The translations under genes were made by a program, and so were the position numbers. Under the pieces are notes generated by a model. It was not told the origin of the DNA, searched no databases, and was given only the letters and a program-made list of their open reading frames with translations. Of a stretch of 64,000 bases of DNA, positions 1-10,044 are shown piece after piece. The stretch comes from Aedes albopictus (Eukaryota; Arthropoda; Insecta; Diptera; Culicidae): positions 14,201,329 through 14,265,328 of the forward strand of contig NC_085138.1 of assembly GCF_035046485.1 (NCBI RefSeq), written 5' to 3'. Numbering within the stretch: the stretch's first letter is position 1; each line of letters starts with the position of its first letter.

Positions 1-217
1 GCAGCCGTTGATTGTTCTCCACTGATACACACTGAGTTTCACTGGCGTACAGCAGCACAGATTTCACGTTTGAGTTGAAAATTGGGAATTTGCTTCATCT
101 ACAAGATATGGAAAGCTTTAAGTATTCTCCTTTGCTTGACCAGCTACTGTAAAACTGGAAGGGTTGACCGTGTTCACATCTATCGATTTGGTCTTGTTAA
201 TGTTGATAATGCAGCCG
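1..217 (-). pseudogene. RTE-like LINE reverse transcriptase, C-terminal scraps
   Basis: Read on the minus strand, the stretch at about 118-215 encodes NKTKSIDVNTVNPSSFTVAG, and the stretch at 1-85 encodes NSNVKSVLLYASET followed by CVSVEN. Both are typical of the region downstream of the RT palm in RTE-like mosquito LINEs. In an intact element these segments lie apart, with a stretch of the form ESFQYLGS and more between them; here they are joined by a few non-homologous codons and a stop, so an internal deletion has occurred. The piece continues past the left window edge and abuts a LINE of opposite orientation at about 217. The fragment at 10645-11105 appears to be from the same family. It is non-functional. 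Confidence 0.75.
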
Positions 218-750
218 AGAGCACCATCGGGTACGTGGAACAGAATCGACGGAACGAATGGTTCGACGAAGAGTGCAAAACGGTTTTGGAGGAGAAGAAC
301 GCAGCGAGGACGGTAATGCTGCAGCAAGGGACTCGACAGAACGTGGAACGTTACAAACAGAAGCGGAAACAGCAGACCCGCCTCTTTCGGGAGAAAAAGC
401 GCCGCTTGGAAGAAGCGGAGTGTGAAGAAATGGAACTGCTGTGCCGTTCCCAAGAAACACGGAAGTTCTACCAGAAGCTCAACGCATCCCGCAACGGCTT
501 CGTGCCGCGAGTCGAATTATGCAGGGATAAAGACGAAGGCCTCTTGACGGACGAACGTGAGGTGATCGAAAGGTGGAAGCAGCACTTCGATCAGCACCTG
601 AACGGCGTGGAGAACTTAGACACTGGAGCCCACGGCAACGGAGGAAACGACGACGCCAGTGCAGCGGAGGACGGAAATGAACCAACTCCCACGCTGAGGG
701 AAGTTAAGCATGCCATTCACCAGCTCAAGACCAACAAAGCAGCTGGTAAG
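218..750 (+). pseudogene. RTE-like LINE ORF2, endonuclease-RT linker region
   Basis: One open frame encodes WFDEECKTVLEEKNAAR, a charged coiled-coil-like stretch rich in K, R and E, then EREVIERWKQHFDQHLNG and LREVKHAIHQLKTNKAAGK. This order is the linker between the apurinic-type endonuclease and the reverse transcriptase of an insect RTE-like LINE. The frame breaks off after KAAGK, exactly before the expected DGIAAEL motif of the RT N-terminus. The continuation, GI-A-AELIKM, is found at 4580 on the same strand. This half therefore belongs to the RT half at 4580-5977, with foreign DNA between. The endonuclease itself is missing upstream. Confidence 0.8.
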
Positions 751-759
751 TGTAAAGAA

Positions 760-1570
760 TAGAAGAGGGACTGAAAAAGGCGAGAAAAGTAGAAGTTGAA
801 AGAGAGAATAACGGGGTTGCCATGTAGGGTATTTGTGCCTATCTTAGTCTCATTAAGGATGTGCAACATGAAAAATCACTCACAGTGCCATGTATACACT
901 TCAAATTTAATGATACAAACCTTTAACATACGTGCTCACTTCCACTGTTGATCCTACGATGCACTAGAGTGGGATTTATCTTCAATATTTGATTTAATTG
1001 CGATCACAAATCGCGAGCCACTCGCACCTATCTTCAGCACACCGTAAAATTTTCATCTCATCGCGGTCCACCGGGTGGCCCCTTTTTCATCTCAACAGTA
1101 TTTACAGCAAATCCACAACCACTCTCACATTTTCTCATCGTAGAGCATTCTGCACTCACCCACTAACGCACTCCCTTTCCCTAGCAGGTGACAGTTTCAT
1201 TGTGATTGTTTTTCTCTCTCGAAAAGGAGAAGTCACAACAATGTGCGGCGCGACGAATCGTCTATGCTCGCTCCCCACGTTTTGCACTCGCATACAATCA
1301 CAGCTGATTGGCAAATCAGTGCTGCCGAACTGGATGATAGTTCGTAAAGCTTGAGCGGTAGCAGCATGTTTAGATGAAAACCAAACCAAATATTTTGAAA
1401 GAAATGGCGTTGGAAAATGAAATTATTGATCGATTTGCGTAGAAGTTCGATTACCAAGATGTTAACCCAAGAAACGACCATATTCTGATTGATAAAACAT
1501 CGTATTTGTAGTGACCAAATCTCATTCAATTAACTACTTGTCTGGCACCGCTGTGATGCTTGCTTTGGTG
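760..1570. other. Non-coding part of the insertion, no gene seen
   Basis: This stretch has short open frames of up to 118 codons but no recognisable protein. Near 825-860 the sequence TAGGGTATTTGTGCC and the following bases resemble, in inverse orientation, the stretch near 4365-4400, which hints at an outer inverted repeat. The rest is mixed AT-rich and CT-rich sequence with no feature I can name. Confidence 0.35.
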
Positions 1571-1899
1571 CGTCGGCAGAGATGTGCGCCGCGGTTAAAA
1601 CATCATTTTTGGTCGTCGGCGGCGGCGGCGTTAAAAATGAGATTTCAATATTTCGCTCTTTTACATCTCATATAGCGAAACATTTTAACAAACTATACTT
1701 TGCATATGAGAATGTAAATACACTAAAACCTCAATTTATGCATGTTATTTTTATGCACTTTTTAATTTAGGCACCTTTTTTATGACCTGCATAAATAAAG
1801 GGAAAGCTACTCAGAATAAATATTGTGCATAAGAATATTTAATAATAACGCTAACTATTGCAACGGCGGCTCAAGGGTGTTTATAAGGATGAGCAAATG

Positions 1900-2234
1900 G
1901 AAGTCACAGGGGAGTTTCAGGGGGTTCCCAGGGGTTTTCGCGAGGTACCAGGAGATCTCCGGGGGTTTTTTGGGGGGTCTGAGGGGGTTTTCTAAAGCAT
2001 TGCAGAGAGTTTCAGAGGATTTTCGACGGGGTTTGGAGGCGTTACAGGTACGTTTTCGGGGGTTTCCGAGGATCTCACGTGCGTTAAACGGGTGCAAGTG
2101 GGTCTTAGATGGATTCGGAAGCGTTAGGCAGGCGTTTTTGGGGGTTCAGATGCGTTACATTGGGTCCGAGGGGATTTTAGAGGGATTTTGGAGGCATTTC
2201 AGGAAGTTTCAGAGCATTTTTGGCGGGATTCAGA
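1900..2234. repeat. G-rich degenerate tandem array, left part
   Basis: The sequence is built of loosely repeated 18-30 base words such as GGGGTTTCAGAGGCGTTA and GGATTTTAGAGGGATTTTGG. It continues after the MITE at 3135-3350, where a segment of about 90 bases (GCGTTACAT..GGGTCC..GAGCATTTT..GGCGGGATTCAG) recurs almost unchanged. The complementary form, CTGAAACGCCCTGAAA-type, occurs at 12490-12650 and 61345-61960. Open frames here are glycine/phenylalanine-rich by composition and are not genes. Confidence 0.7.
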
Positions 2235-2242
2235 GGCCTTAC

Positions 2243-3126
2243 CTAGGGGCGGGACAGCTCTAATATTCATTAGCGGTATTAAGCAGTATTAGGAATATTA
2301 GGAGATATTAATCCCAGAAGAAATCCATTTTTGAACGAAGCAAGCCTTGAACTAGGCTGTTTGAAAATGTCAAAAAACAAGAAATGCTTGCTTTCATCGC
2401 GGTTGCATGAAAGAATATTATCATAAAAATAAATCAAAATCGGTTGCTTATCAATGCTTTATTGTGGAACCTCGCACTTACATCTACGTCCCAAAAGTGT
2501 GTATCTATAAGAACACAGATCATTCCAACTGATACCTACAATACCGTGAGCCCTCCTGAGGATCAATATTTGATGGCCTATATGAGCTTACCCCTACAAT
2601 CTGAAATTAGCAGTGGCATCCAAGCTCAAAGAGGCATTTGAGTGCAAATTGTCTTAGGTAGTCACGTTCCCCATCCTGTTATTGCCTATTTTTCCGTTAT
2701 AGATTTTTCTTTCATATTCATCTTTCATATTCATCGAATATCTACATTTGAAATTATCGGTTTCCATGAGCTTTATGCCTTGGACGAATAGATATTAAAA
2801 GCGCATCTAATAACATCTGATGAAGCCACCTTCGAGATTTTTCTGCGGTCAGTGACACGGCCTTTCAAAAGCCATCATCTCTCTAGCGTCTTTGAAGCTA
2901 TTTTTTCACAGCTGAAATAATCAATAGAAATTAGAATTTCAAATTGCACAAATTGGAGAAAATCACAGACAACCCGTACCTCCACTTTTCGTATTTGTGA
3001 CAGTTGGTTGTTGCATGAAAAGTCATGACATACTTCACAAAAAATGTTTCGGAGAACGGAAAGATTAGGAAACTAATATTTATTAGACGGTATTAGCGGC
3101 GGTATTAGGAGCTGTCCCGCCCCTAG
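2243..3126. mobile_element. hAT-like MITE with 8-bp duplication
   Basis: The ends are CTAGGGGCGGGACAGCTC at 2243 and its inverse finishing at 3126. GGCCTTAC stands directly before (2235-2242) and directly after (3127-3134), an 8-bp direct duplication as expected of hAT elements. The flanking array reads smoothly across the join once the 884-bp insert is ignored. Subterminal TAATATT..TTAGCGGTATTA words occur in both arms. No transposase frame is seen inside. Confidence 0.8.
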
Positions 3127-3134
3127 GGCCTTAC

Positions 3135-3350
3135 GGAGACGTTTTCGGGGGTTTCGGAGCGTCTTATTAAGAGGAATTTTGGGGTTTGAGATTCAGAGGC
3201 GTTACGGAGGAGATTTCGGAGGTTTTGGAGCGTCCAGGTGCGTTACATGGGGTCCGATGCGGTTTAAGGGGGATTTTAGAGGCATTTCAGGAAGTTTCAG
3301 AGCATTTTCGGCGGGATTCAGTGGCGTTACGGAAGCGTTACGGAGGAGTT
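3135..3350. repeat. G-rich degenerate tandem array, right part
   Basis: This is the continuation of the array interrupted at 2242. It reads GGAGACGTTTTCGGGGG, then GGATTTTAGAGGCATTTCAG, and ends before GGAGTTTTTTTTATGC, where the right arm of the TA-flanked element begins. Confidence 0.65.
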
Positions 3351-3510
3351 TTTTTTATGCACAAATTTCCCTCATTTTATGCCTTTTTTAATTTATGCAC
3401 CCCCTGCCATGTGCATAAATTGAGGTTTTAGTGTAGTAACTTGTAATTGCGCACTCGTATATAGTGCAGCAGACAATTAGACGTTCCATAATAAATAAAA
3501 AAATCCATAA

Positions 3511-3680
3511 GGCGCAGTCCACAACTTACGTAACGCTCTTGGGGGAGGGGGGAGTATGGCCAAGCGTTACGACCCATACAAAATTTTTTGGATTTCCATA
3601 CAAAAAGTGTTACGGGGGTGGGGGGGGGGTTTGGTTGCAAAAATATCAATTTTAGCGTTACGTAATAAATGGAGCTGCCT
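3511..3680. mobile_element. Short MITE of the TTACGTAACGC family
   Basis: The left end reads GGCGCAGTCCACAACTTACG then TAACGCT. The right end reads AGCGTTACGTAATAAATGGA then GCTGCC, the inverse of the left. The centre holds a G-rich strand and the phrase CATACAAAATTTTTTGG. Related copies with diverged ends lie at 9815-9960, 31938-32087, 32784-32950, 60069-60235 and 45969-46015. Confidence 0.7.
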
Positions 3681-3726
3681 AAATAATTCTTAAGTTATGG
3701 CATGATTTGAATTATTAGGACCTGAA

Positions 3727-4008
3727 TTAAGGGGCCCAGATGCAAAGGGGTGTAAGTGCCATTTTGTCGATTTTGAGCTGAGCATATAAAAAAAATCTTC
3801 AGATTTCAAGCTTTCAGGAACTTTTTTTTAAGATTATTTTAACGATGATTAAAAAAAAACTTCTAATAAATCGGAGAAAATTGGGTTGATTTTGAAATTC
3901 CTCACATTTTGTATGTAATGAAAAATTGGCGAAAATTTTTAAACCTCATTTACTCGAAAGTGGGTTTTTGTCACTTACACCCCTTTGCTTCTAACCCCCT
4001 CAATTATA
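3727..4008. mobile_element. MITE with GCAAAGGGGTGTAAGTG ends
   Basis: GCAAAGGGGTGTAAGTG near 3741 is repeated inverted as CACTTACACCCCTTTGC near 3978-3994. The similarity continues outward through a run of G (left) and C (right) into AATT on both sides. The body of about 280 bases is AT-rich and non-coding. Confidence 0.65.
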
Positions 4009-4551
4009 AACGAACGTCGTTATGACGTCACGCGGGGAAAATCATGCATGCTGCCATTGCATGCTTTATGCACCTTGTGTGAAGAATATGATATTTGCTA
4101 GGATTTTTTTATGATATATAAGTGACTAAAAAGTAACTAAAATCTCAACAGGATCATTGAACGAAACATTTTGTTTATTCGGCAATGAATGACATGCATT
4201 CATTTTGGGAGCGTTTAAACTTAAATCGATTATTTTCTGAAGATTATTGAGGAAATTCTAAGTTCGGCGGCGTGATGAGTTTTAAGCTGGCGGCGTGCTA
4301 GAAAATCAAAACATCCGGCGGCGTGTGGTAATAAATCTCGACGGCGCACATCTCTAGTCTTTTTGACAAAATGAGATGAATATAGGTACTAGGCCGAAGA
4401 AGGGGGCTTTTACCCTAGACGCAGGGTAAACAGAACTAATAAATCAGTCTTGTGAATTATTTTAACGGAAACAAACATGTTTCATTTCGCGGTGGAAATT
4501 GGCCGAAAGAACCAACCCCAAACAGTTTTGAGGCCTGGAAATAGATTCCGC

Positions 4552-4572
4552 TCGTGTCTGTTTCGGACACGA
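4552..4572. other. Perfect 7-bp stem at the insertion edge
   Basis: TCGTGTC at 4552-4558 pairs with GACACGA at 4566-4572 across a 7-base loop. It lies directly before the putative duplicated GTAAG and the resumed LINE frame, so it probably forms the end of the inserted element. Confidence 0.5.
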
Positions 4573-4579
4573 CAGTAAG

Positions 4580-5977
4580 AATGGTATCGCATCGCAGCTG
4601 AACTCATCAAAATGAGCCATGTGATGGGCCCACAAAAGTTGGCCACCTGTCTGCATCGGCTGATAAACAGGATCTGGGAAACCGAACAGCTACCGGAGGA
4701 GTGGAAGGAAGGGGTAATCTGCTCCATTCACAAGGAAGGCGACCATTTAGAATGTGAGAACTTCAGGGCGATCACTATTTTGAATGGTACCTACAAAGTG
4801 TTATCCCAGATCATCTTCCGTCGTCTGTCACCTAAAACGAATAAGTTCGTGAGAAGTTATCAACACGGCTTCATTGACGGCCGGTCAACAACGGACCAGA
4901 TCTTTACCGTACAGCAAATCCTCCAGAAATGCCGTGAATACCAGGTCCCAACGCATCACCTGTTCATCGACTTCAAAGCGGCATACCATAGTATCGACCG
5001 CGCAGAGCTATGGAGAATCATGGACGAAAACGGCTTTCCTGGGAAGCTGACTAGACTGATTAAAGCAACGATGGACGGTGTGCAAAACTGTGTAAGGCTT
5101 CCAGGTGAACTATCCAGTTCATTCGAATCTCACCGGGGACTGCGACAAGGTGATGGACTTTTACTCTTCAACATCGCTCTGGAAGGTGTGATGCGACGAG
5201 CCGGGCTCAACAGCCGGGGAACAATTTTCACAAAATCCGGTCAATTTGTGTGCTTTGCGGACGACATGGACACTATCGTCAGAACATTTGGAACGGTGGC
5301 AGAGCTGTACACCCGCCTGAAACGCGAAGCAGCAAAGGTCGGACTGGTGGTGAATGCCTCAAAAGCAAAGTACATGCTGGTAGGCGGAACCGAACACGAC
5401 CAGATCCGTCAGGGTAGCAATGTAACGATAGACGGGGATACTTTCGAGGTTGTGGGGGAATTCGTTAACCTCGGATCCTTACTGACGGCTGATAACAACA
5501 TGAGCCGTGAAATTCGGAGGCACATTATCAGCAGAAATCGGGCCTACTACGGTCTCCAGAAGAAACTGCGGTCGAAAAAGATTCACGCACGCACCAAATG
5601 CACCATGTACAAAAACCCTAATAAAACCGAAGTGCCTTCTCGGGCACGAAACATGGACCATGCTCGAGGAGGACCTGCAAGCACTCGGAGTTTTCGAGCG
5701 ACGCGTGCTAAGGACGATCTTCGGCGGTGTGCAGGGGAACGGTGTGTGGAGGAGGAGAAGAATGAACCACGAGCTCGCTGCACTTTACGGCGAACCCAAC
5801 ATCCAGAAGGTGGCCAAAGCTCGAAGGATACGGTGGGCAGGGCATGTTGCAAGAATGCCGGACAACAACCCTACAAAGCTGGTGTTTGCAACTGATCCGG
5901 CTGGCACAAGAAGGTGTGGAGCGCAGGTGGAGCGTGACCTGGCAAGCATTGGGCGCGACCGAGGGTGCAGAGCATAG
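4580..5977 (+). pseudogene. RTE-like LINE reverse transcriptase, C-terminal half
   Basis: The frame starting near 4590 encodes AELIKM..LATCLHRLINRIWETE, then the RT palm: LFIDFKAAYHSIDRAEL (motif A aspartate), RGLRQGDG (motif B) and VCFADDMDT (motif C, catalytic FADD intact), then NLGSLLTADNN. About codon 320 the frame shifts near 5590-5630 (CTMYK..), and a second frame carries GHETWTMLEEDLQALGVFER and RRIRWAGHVARMPDNNPTK, the usual C-terminal tail. It ends abruptly after IGRDRGCRA at 5977, where an intact relative continues. There is also a 2-base frame slip near 4589, just after the insertion. This is the 3' half of the LINE at 218-750; it is dead but only mildly decayed. Confidence 0.85.
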
Positions 5978-6162
5978 GTGAAACTACCGGGGGTACCGGG
6001 GGTTCCAGGCTCCCCCTAGAATATAAATGCATTGCTGTGAGATATGGGGCGATGAATGATGAATGGATAAACTAATGAATACATATTTGTTTGAGGTGCA
6101 CCTCCTGGCAAAAATCCATAGTTTCGCCCATGATGGAGAGCGGCAGCCACAAACCGAGTATT

Positions 6163-6705
6163 GACGAATTTCGCGCCAACTCGACCAGTGGTTGGCAACA
6201 CCCTCTCAGAATCGAATGAAACTTGGTGGGCATAAAGACTAGGTTTTTATAAGCAACTTTGCATACTTAAATTTTCGAAAATTTTCAAGAGTAACATTTG
6301 AAGAGGGCCTTACTTTTTTTCGAAGAATTTTTTAAAATCGATGTAACTCAAAAATGACAAGACCTATAGAAAAGTGTTGTATGGGGGACTTTTAGAGAAT
6401 TGTCCAAGCTTTCATGAAAAAATATTTTAAAAATTATAAATACATTTTTACACGCTAAAAAATATATTTTTAAAATTAAAAGTCAATTTACAGAAAATGC
6501 CCACTTTTTTATGTTTTGAAATTTTTTTCCAAGAAAGTCAATATTGTTGCCTAACTTTCCTCCATACATCACAAGATGGGCACTTTTAAGGAAAAAAAGT
6601 TTTTCTAACAAAAACTTTTTCATGTTATTTTTTTAGCGTGTTGCGCATTAACTCGTACAGGATGTATCAAGAATCCTTATACCCATTTATTAACACTCAA
6701 TGGGC
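6163..6705 (+). repeat. Left long terminal inverted repeat of the Sola-like element
   Basis: The arm starts GACGAATTTCGCGCCAACTC and ends inward near ATGGGCATTAC. It is imperfectly inverted at 8740-9276. The inner part contains AGCGTGTTGCGCATTAACTC, matched at about 8780-8800. Identity is high with scattered substitutions, so the element is not recent. Confidence 0.7.
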
Positions 6706-6732
6706 ATTACAACTTTGTTTGATTGGGTGCCT

Positions 6733-6785
6733 TCTTTTTCTTGGCGTTACATCCCAACTGGAATAGAACCTGTTTCTCAGCATGT
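6733..6785 (-). repeat. SINE 3' end fragment (Feilai-like)
   Basis: On the minus strand this reads CTGAGAAACAGG..CAGTTGGGATGTAACGCCAA followed by GAAAAAGAAG. This is the 3' end seen also at 28960-29225, 36123-36262 and 44138-44424. The 5' tRNA-like head is absent. Confidence 0.6.
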
Positions 6786-6797
6786 TTTGATATCTGA

Positions 6798-7794
6798 ATG
6801 CTTAAAACAGCATTCTGTTTTCTGAAATTGTATTATTGTGTGCCTAAAACCAGTGAACTAACATCATTATTAGAAGCGAATGATAAAGAATCGGTTTTAT
6901 TTCAACAATGGCTAACTACTGATCGATGCAATTTGGAAACTATTACTAAGACTATAGACGAGTTTGTTCCGTATTTTGTAGAAAAAGTTGATAAGCTTAT
7001 AACTCATGATTTCATTTATAAAGAACAATCCTCATTTTTGCGGGATAAAAAAGAATCTCTTAAACAGGTGAAGAATTAACAATTTGTGACTTTTCAGAAA
7101 ATTATTCATTTATCATTCAAAATTCAGCTCAAGGTTACCATTGGAATAATTCTCAAGCTACCATTCACCCCTTTGAAGTGTACTACAGAAAAGAAAATAA
7201 GTTGGAAAACTTGAGCTTTATAATAATATCTGAAGTACTTACACACGATACAACAGCAGTTCAGTTATTTATATCAAAACTGCTGGATTTCATTAAACAA
7301 TCGATTGATTTCTCAAAAATTACTTTCATGTCAGATGGAGCAGCAGCTCATTATAAGAACAAAAAAAATTTGCCAGTTTGTGCAGTTTTCGGTCCAAGTA
7401 TGGATTGGAAGCAGAATTGCACTTCTTCGCAACTTCACATGGCAAAGGTCCATGTGACGCTGTTGGAGGTACTCTCAAGCGAATGGTAAAACGAGCAAGT
7501 CTTGCTCGAGATTATGGAAACACAATCACAACTCCTCGAGAACTGTATGACTGGGCAGTTAAACAGCCAGATACACATATAACAAAATTGAATTTTAGCT
7601 TTATTTCAAATGAACAATATGCAAAAATGACGGATGAACTTGAAGAACTATACACATACAGTCACTTAAAAACAATACCTGGTACACAAAAATGTCATTC
7701 ATTTGTGCCAATTTCTGAAAATCAAATTGAAGTGAAGAAGTTTTCGAATTCAAAAGATAATCCAAAAAAGTTTACTTTGTTTCAGATAGACTAA
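6798..7794 (+). pseudogene. Decayed DDD-type transposase, Sola-like
   Basis: Three overlapping frames make one broken protein of about 330 codons. The first (6798-7079) has LTSLLEANDKESVLFQQW. After a one-base slip near 7066 a second frame reads ELTICDFSENYSFIIQ and YHWNNSQATIHPF, then FMSDGAAAHYKNKKN. After another slip near 7400 a third frame reads HFFATSHGKGPCDAVGG, TPRELYDWAV and a C-terminal KKFTLFQID. The three conserved aspartates (CDFSENY, SDGAA, GPCD) suit a DDD catalytic core. The N-terminal part expected of an autonomous copy is missing. The protein would cut and paste its own TIR ends; as it stands it cannot be made. An unrelated DDE family cannot be excluded without a profile search. 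Confidence 0.6.
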
Positions 7795-7888
7795 AGATCT
7801 AATATTCAAAAAACGTTACAATAGAATGTATAAAAGAAGGATGTATATATTGTAGAAAAGAAAATAATTGAATACACATATATATATA

Positions 7889-8594
7889 TTAGGGTGGGTC
7901 ATCGTTTATATGGAAAAATGAAAAATTCAATGGTATCCCATCAGATCAAAGCTTTTTTGATCCCATTTCAGGACCTAAATAAGTGTGCAAAATTTGGGCA
8001 GGATCGGTTATGTCTATGTTTTGCGCATCGCGTTTGAAGTTTATATGGAGTTTTACATGGGAAAACACACTTTTTTGCATTTCTCTCATAACAAGCTCGA
8101 ATTTTTCTAAAACCATGTAACCAATGAAGTGAAAACATAGCCTAGGGTGTCCTGAAAAACTTTGTCGAAGACCGCGAAGTGATCTGATGCTTATGAAAAA
8201 AGTTATAGCGTTGACATTGCTTGGTGAAACAGCATGATTTTGGTGCTATTGTTATTCCTTTACATGTTAAAACATAAACACATGCATGCGGTTCGATGGT
8301 TATAACTATTTTCACAAGCATCGGATCGTTTTGCGGTCTTCGACAAATGTTTTCAGAACATCCTAGGCTATCATTTTACTGTATCGGTTAAAAAGTTTCA
8401 GACCAACTTTTTCAACTTATGACAAAAATGCAAAAAAGTAGATTTTCTCATACAAAATCCCATACAAATTTCAATTGCAATGCGCAAAGTGTAGACGCAA
8501 CCGATCGTACTCAAATTTTGCACAGACACTCAGGACCCGAAAATGAACCAAAAAAGCTTTGATCTGAGAAAACGGTTCCGATGACCCACGCTAA
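7889..8594. mobile_element. Foldback element, family F, copy 1
   Basis: The ends are TTAGGGTGGGTCATCG and its near-inverse finishing CTAA. TATATA flanks both sides (7883-7888 and 8595-8600), but the region is AT-rich. The whole 706 bases fold back on themselves: CATAGCCTAGGGTGTCCTGA and GTCGAAGACCGC in the left arm pair with their inverses in the right. Copies 2 and 3 are at 35375-36720 and 48484-49188. No coding capacity is seen. Confidence 0.75.
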
Positions 8595-8739
8595 TATATA
8601 TGTACATATTTCATCAATACACAAGCGTTTTCATCGATATAAAACCCCAAAAGCAAATTTGTCTTGAGCCCTTTCCAATATCAAGCACGTTTTCAATGTC
8701 AAGCACGTTAAGATATTAAAAAAGTAGTTGAGCCCATTA

Positions 8740-9276
8740 AGTTTTAATGGATTGTCATTAGGATTCTGGATACATTACTGTACGAGTTAATGCACAACAC
8801 GCAAAAAAAAATAAAATGATAAAGTTTTTTTTAGAAATTTTTTTTTCCTTAAAAGTGCCCATCTTGTGATGTATGGAGGAAAGTTAGGCAACAATATTGA
8901 CTTTCTTGGAAAAAAAATCAAAACATAATAAAGTGGGCATTTTCTGTAAATTGACTTTTAATTTTAAAAATATATTTTTTAGCGTGTAAAAATGTATTTA
9001 GAATTTTTAAAATATTTTTTCATGAAAGCTTGGACAATTCTCTATATGTCACCCATACATCAATTTTTTGTACATCTTATCATATTCGAGTTATTTTTTG
9101 TGAAAAAAAAAACGGTTAAAGAACTTTGATTCTTTTTAAATGTTAGTCTAGGTTAATTTTGAAAAAACAAAATACGCAAAGTTGCTTGAAAAGGTAAAGT
9201 CTTGAAACCTACAAAATTTCATAACATTCTGAGGGGGTGCTGCCAACCCCGAAGACGAGTTGGTGCGAAATTCGTC
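8740..9276 (-). repeat. Right long terminal inverted repeat of the Sola-like element
   Basis: This is the inverse of 6163-6705, ending GCGAAATTCGTC at 9276 before TATT. It carries CTGAGGGGGTGCTGCCAACC near the end, matching the left arm's inverse with a few changes. Confidence 0.7.
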
Positions 9277-9599
9277 TATTATGGCGTACTATTGTTGATT
9301 ATGTCTTGTCTTAAATGTGATGTTAAACAAATAAATGTATGTGTGTATCAAGGTTGTTAAACGATGAATTATCGTCGATAATTTATCGCCAACTACGACC
9401 TCGATGACAGTTTTTCGATAAACCGTCGTTAACGATAAAGAGTGCGTTAAATTATCGTTATCGTTATCGTATCTTCGATAATTTATCGAAAATTATCGAG
9501 TTAACTGTTGAATGTCATGTAAAAAACGTTTGCGTAGATTTTTTAATTTAGTCAATTAATGTTCCCATTCGTCTATATGACTAAAGAATGAACCTTGCC

Positions 9600-9750
9600 A
9601 AGCCCGTGCACAAGGAGAGAGGGGATTCACTACCCTCCCGGGGATTAACCACCCTCCCCCCCTTGCCGGTGTTGCATACACTAGGTGCCCCTTCGCCTTT
9701 TGCAGAAATTAGGAAAAACCCTTCTTGGCGCCATTTTTGTGCACGGGCCT
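9600..9750. mobile_element. 151-bp MITE with 10-bp duplication
   Basis: The ends AAGCCCGTGCACAA and TTGTGCACGGGCCT are inverse. GAACCTTGCC stands on both sides (9590-9599 and 9751-9760). A 10-bp duplication points to a Mutator-like (MULE) mobiliser. The body is C-rich and non-coding. Confidence 0.75.
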
Positions 9751-9814
9751 GAACCTTGCCTGTGCTACTGCTACATTGTGGGACAATTAAAACTTCATAA
9801 TCTAAAGGAAATTA

Positions 9815-9960
9815 GGGAACGCCCATAAACTGCCCATTTTCAACCCCCATCCCCACTATGTCACACTTTTTGTATGAGACCTCTGAAAGTTTTGTAAAGG
9901 TTGCCACACTTTGCTCTACACCCTCCTCCCTAAAAGCGTGACGTAATTTATGGACATTCC
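9815..9960. mobile_element. Short MITE, TCCATAAA-type ends
   Basis: GGGAACGCCCATAAA at the left is the inverse of TTTATGGACATTCC at the right. The centre holds ACTTTTTGTATGAGACC, and C-rich and T-rich strands lie on either side. It is a diverged member of the family described at 3511-3680. Confidence 0.6.
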
Positions 9961-10044
9961 TTTATACGTATTGCTGTTACCTGCTGCTATGTATCAACAT
10001 GTAACCATCCGGAAGATACATCTTTTGTTTAATCCTGTGATGGG

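Larger units (their letters stand above)
1721..3433. mobile_element. TIR element flanked by TA, with array as interior
   Basis: CACTAAAACCTCAATTTATG at 1721 is matched inverted at the right end, which finishes ..GGTTTTAGTG at 3433. Both sides are flanked by TA (1719-1720 and 3434-3435), as for Tc1/mariner-type elements. The repeat arms continue imperfectly inward (..TTTATGCAC.. on both sides) for about 80 bases. The interior is the G-rich degenerate array, itself interrupted by the hAT-like MITE at 2243-3126. No transposase frame is present, so the element is non-autonomous. Confidence 0.65.
1575..4360. mobile_element. Outer foldback: inverted repeats with AGATGTGCGCCG ends
   Basis: AGAGATGTGCGCCG at about 1579 is mirrored by CGGCGCACATCTCT at about 4341-4356. 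Both ends are followed inward by GC-rich (CGG)n-like sequence and an ACATC-type stretch, so the arms are roughly 100 bases of imperfect inverted repeat. Everything from 1721 to 4008 lies inside. No target duplication is evident at the outer edges. Confidence 0.45.
751..4574. mobile_element. Composite 3.8 kb insertion splitting the RTE-like LINE
   Basis: The LINE frame stops after 750 and resumes at about 4580. GTAAG stands at 746-750 and again at 4575-4579, which fits a 5-bp target duplication, though five bases could match by chance. The inserted DNA is not one simple element: it holds at least two nested inverted-repeat structures, a G-rich degenerate array, an hAT-like MITE and two further MITEs, listed separately. 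No open frame in it resembles a transposase. The right edge carries a perfect 7-bp stem at 4552-4572. Confidence 0.6.
6163..9276 (+). mobile_element. Sola-like DNA transposon with ~540-bp TIRs
   Basis: The ends are GACGAATTTCGC (6163) and GCGAAATTCGTC (ends 9276). TATT flanks both sides (6159-6162 and 9277-9280), a 4-bp duplication. Inverted arms run to about 6705 and from about 8740 inward, with shared landmarks such as TTAACTCGTACAG and a TTTAAAATT-rich block. Between the arms lies a decayed transposase (6798-7794). The Sola superfamily is known for 4-bp duplications and DDD-type transposases, which fits, but I assign the superfamily from memory of motifs. A 706-bp foldback (7889-8594) and a SINE end (6733-6785) are nested inside. 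Confidence 0.65.

Noticed and set aside
82..217. N-terminal part of the + strand LINE frame beginning at 82
   Set aside because: This section is the reverse strand of another LINE fragment (NPSSFTVAG.. on minus); the genuine + strand LINE similarity begins near 218.
1823..2263. Glycine/phenylalanine-rich 146-codon frame on +
   Set aside because: It translates the G-rich array and runs into the hAT-like MITE; no protein family fits.
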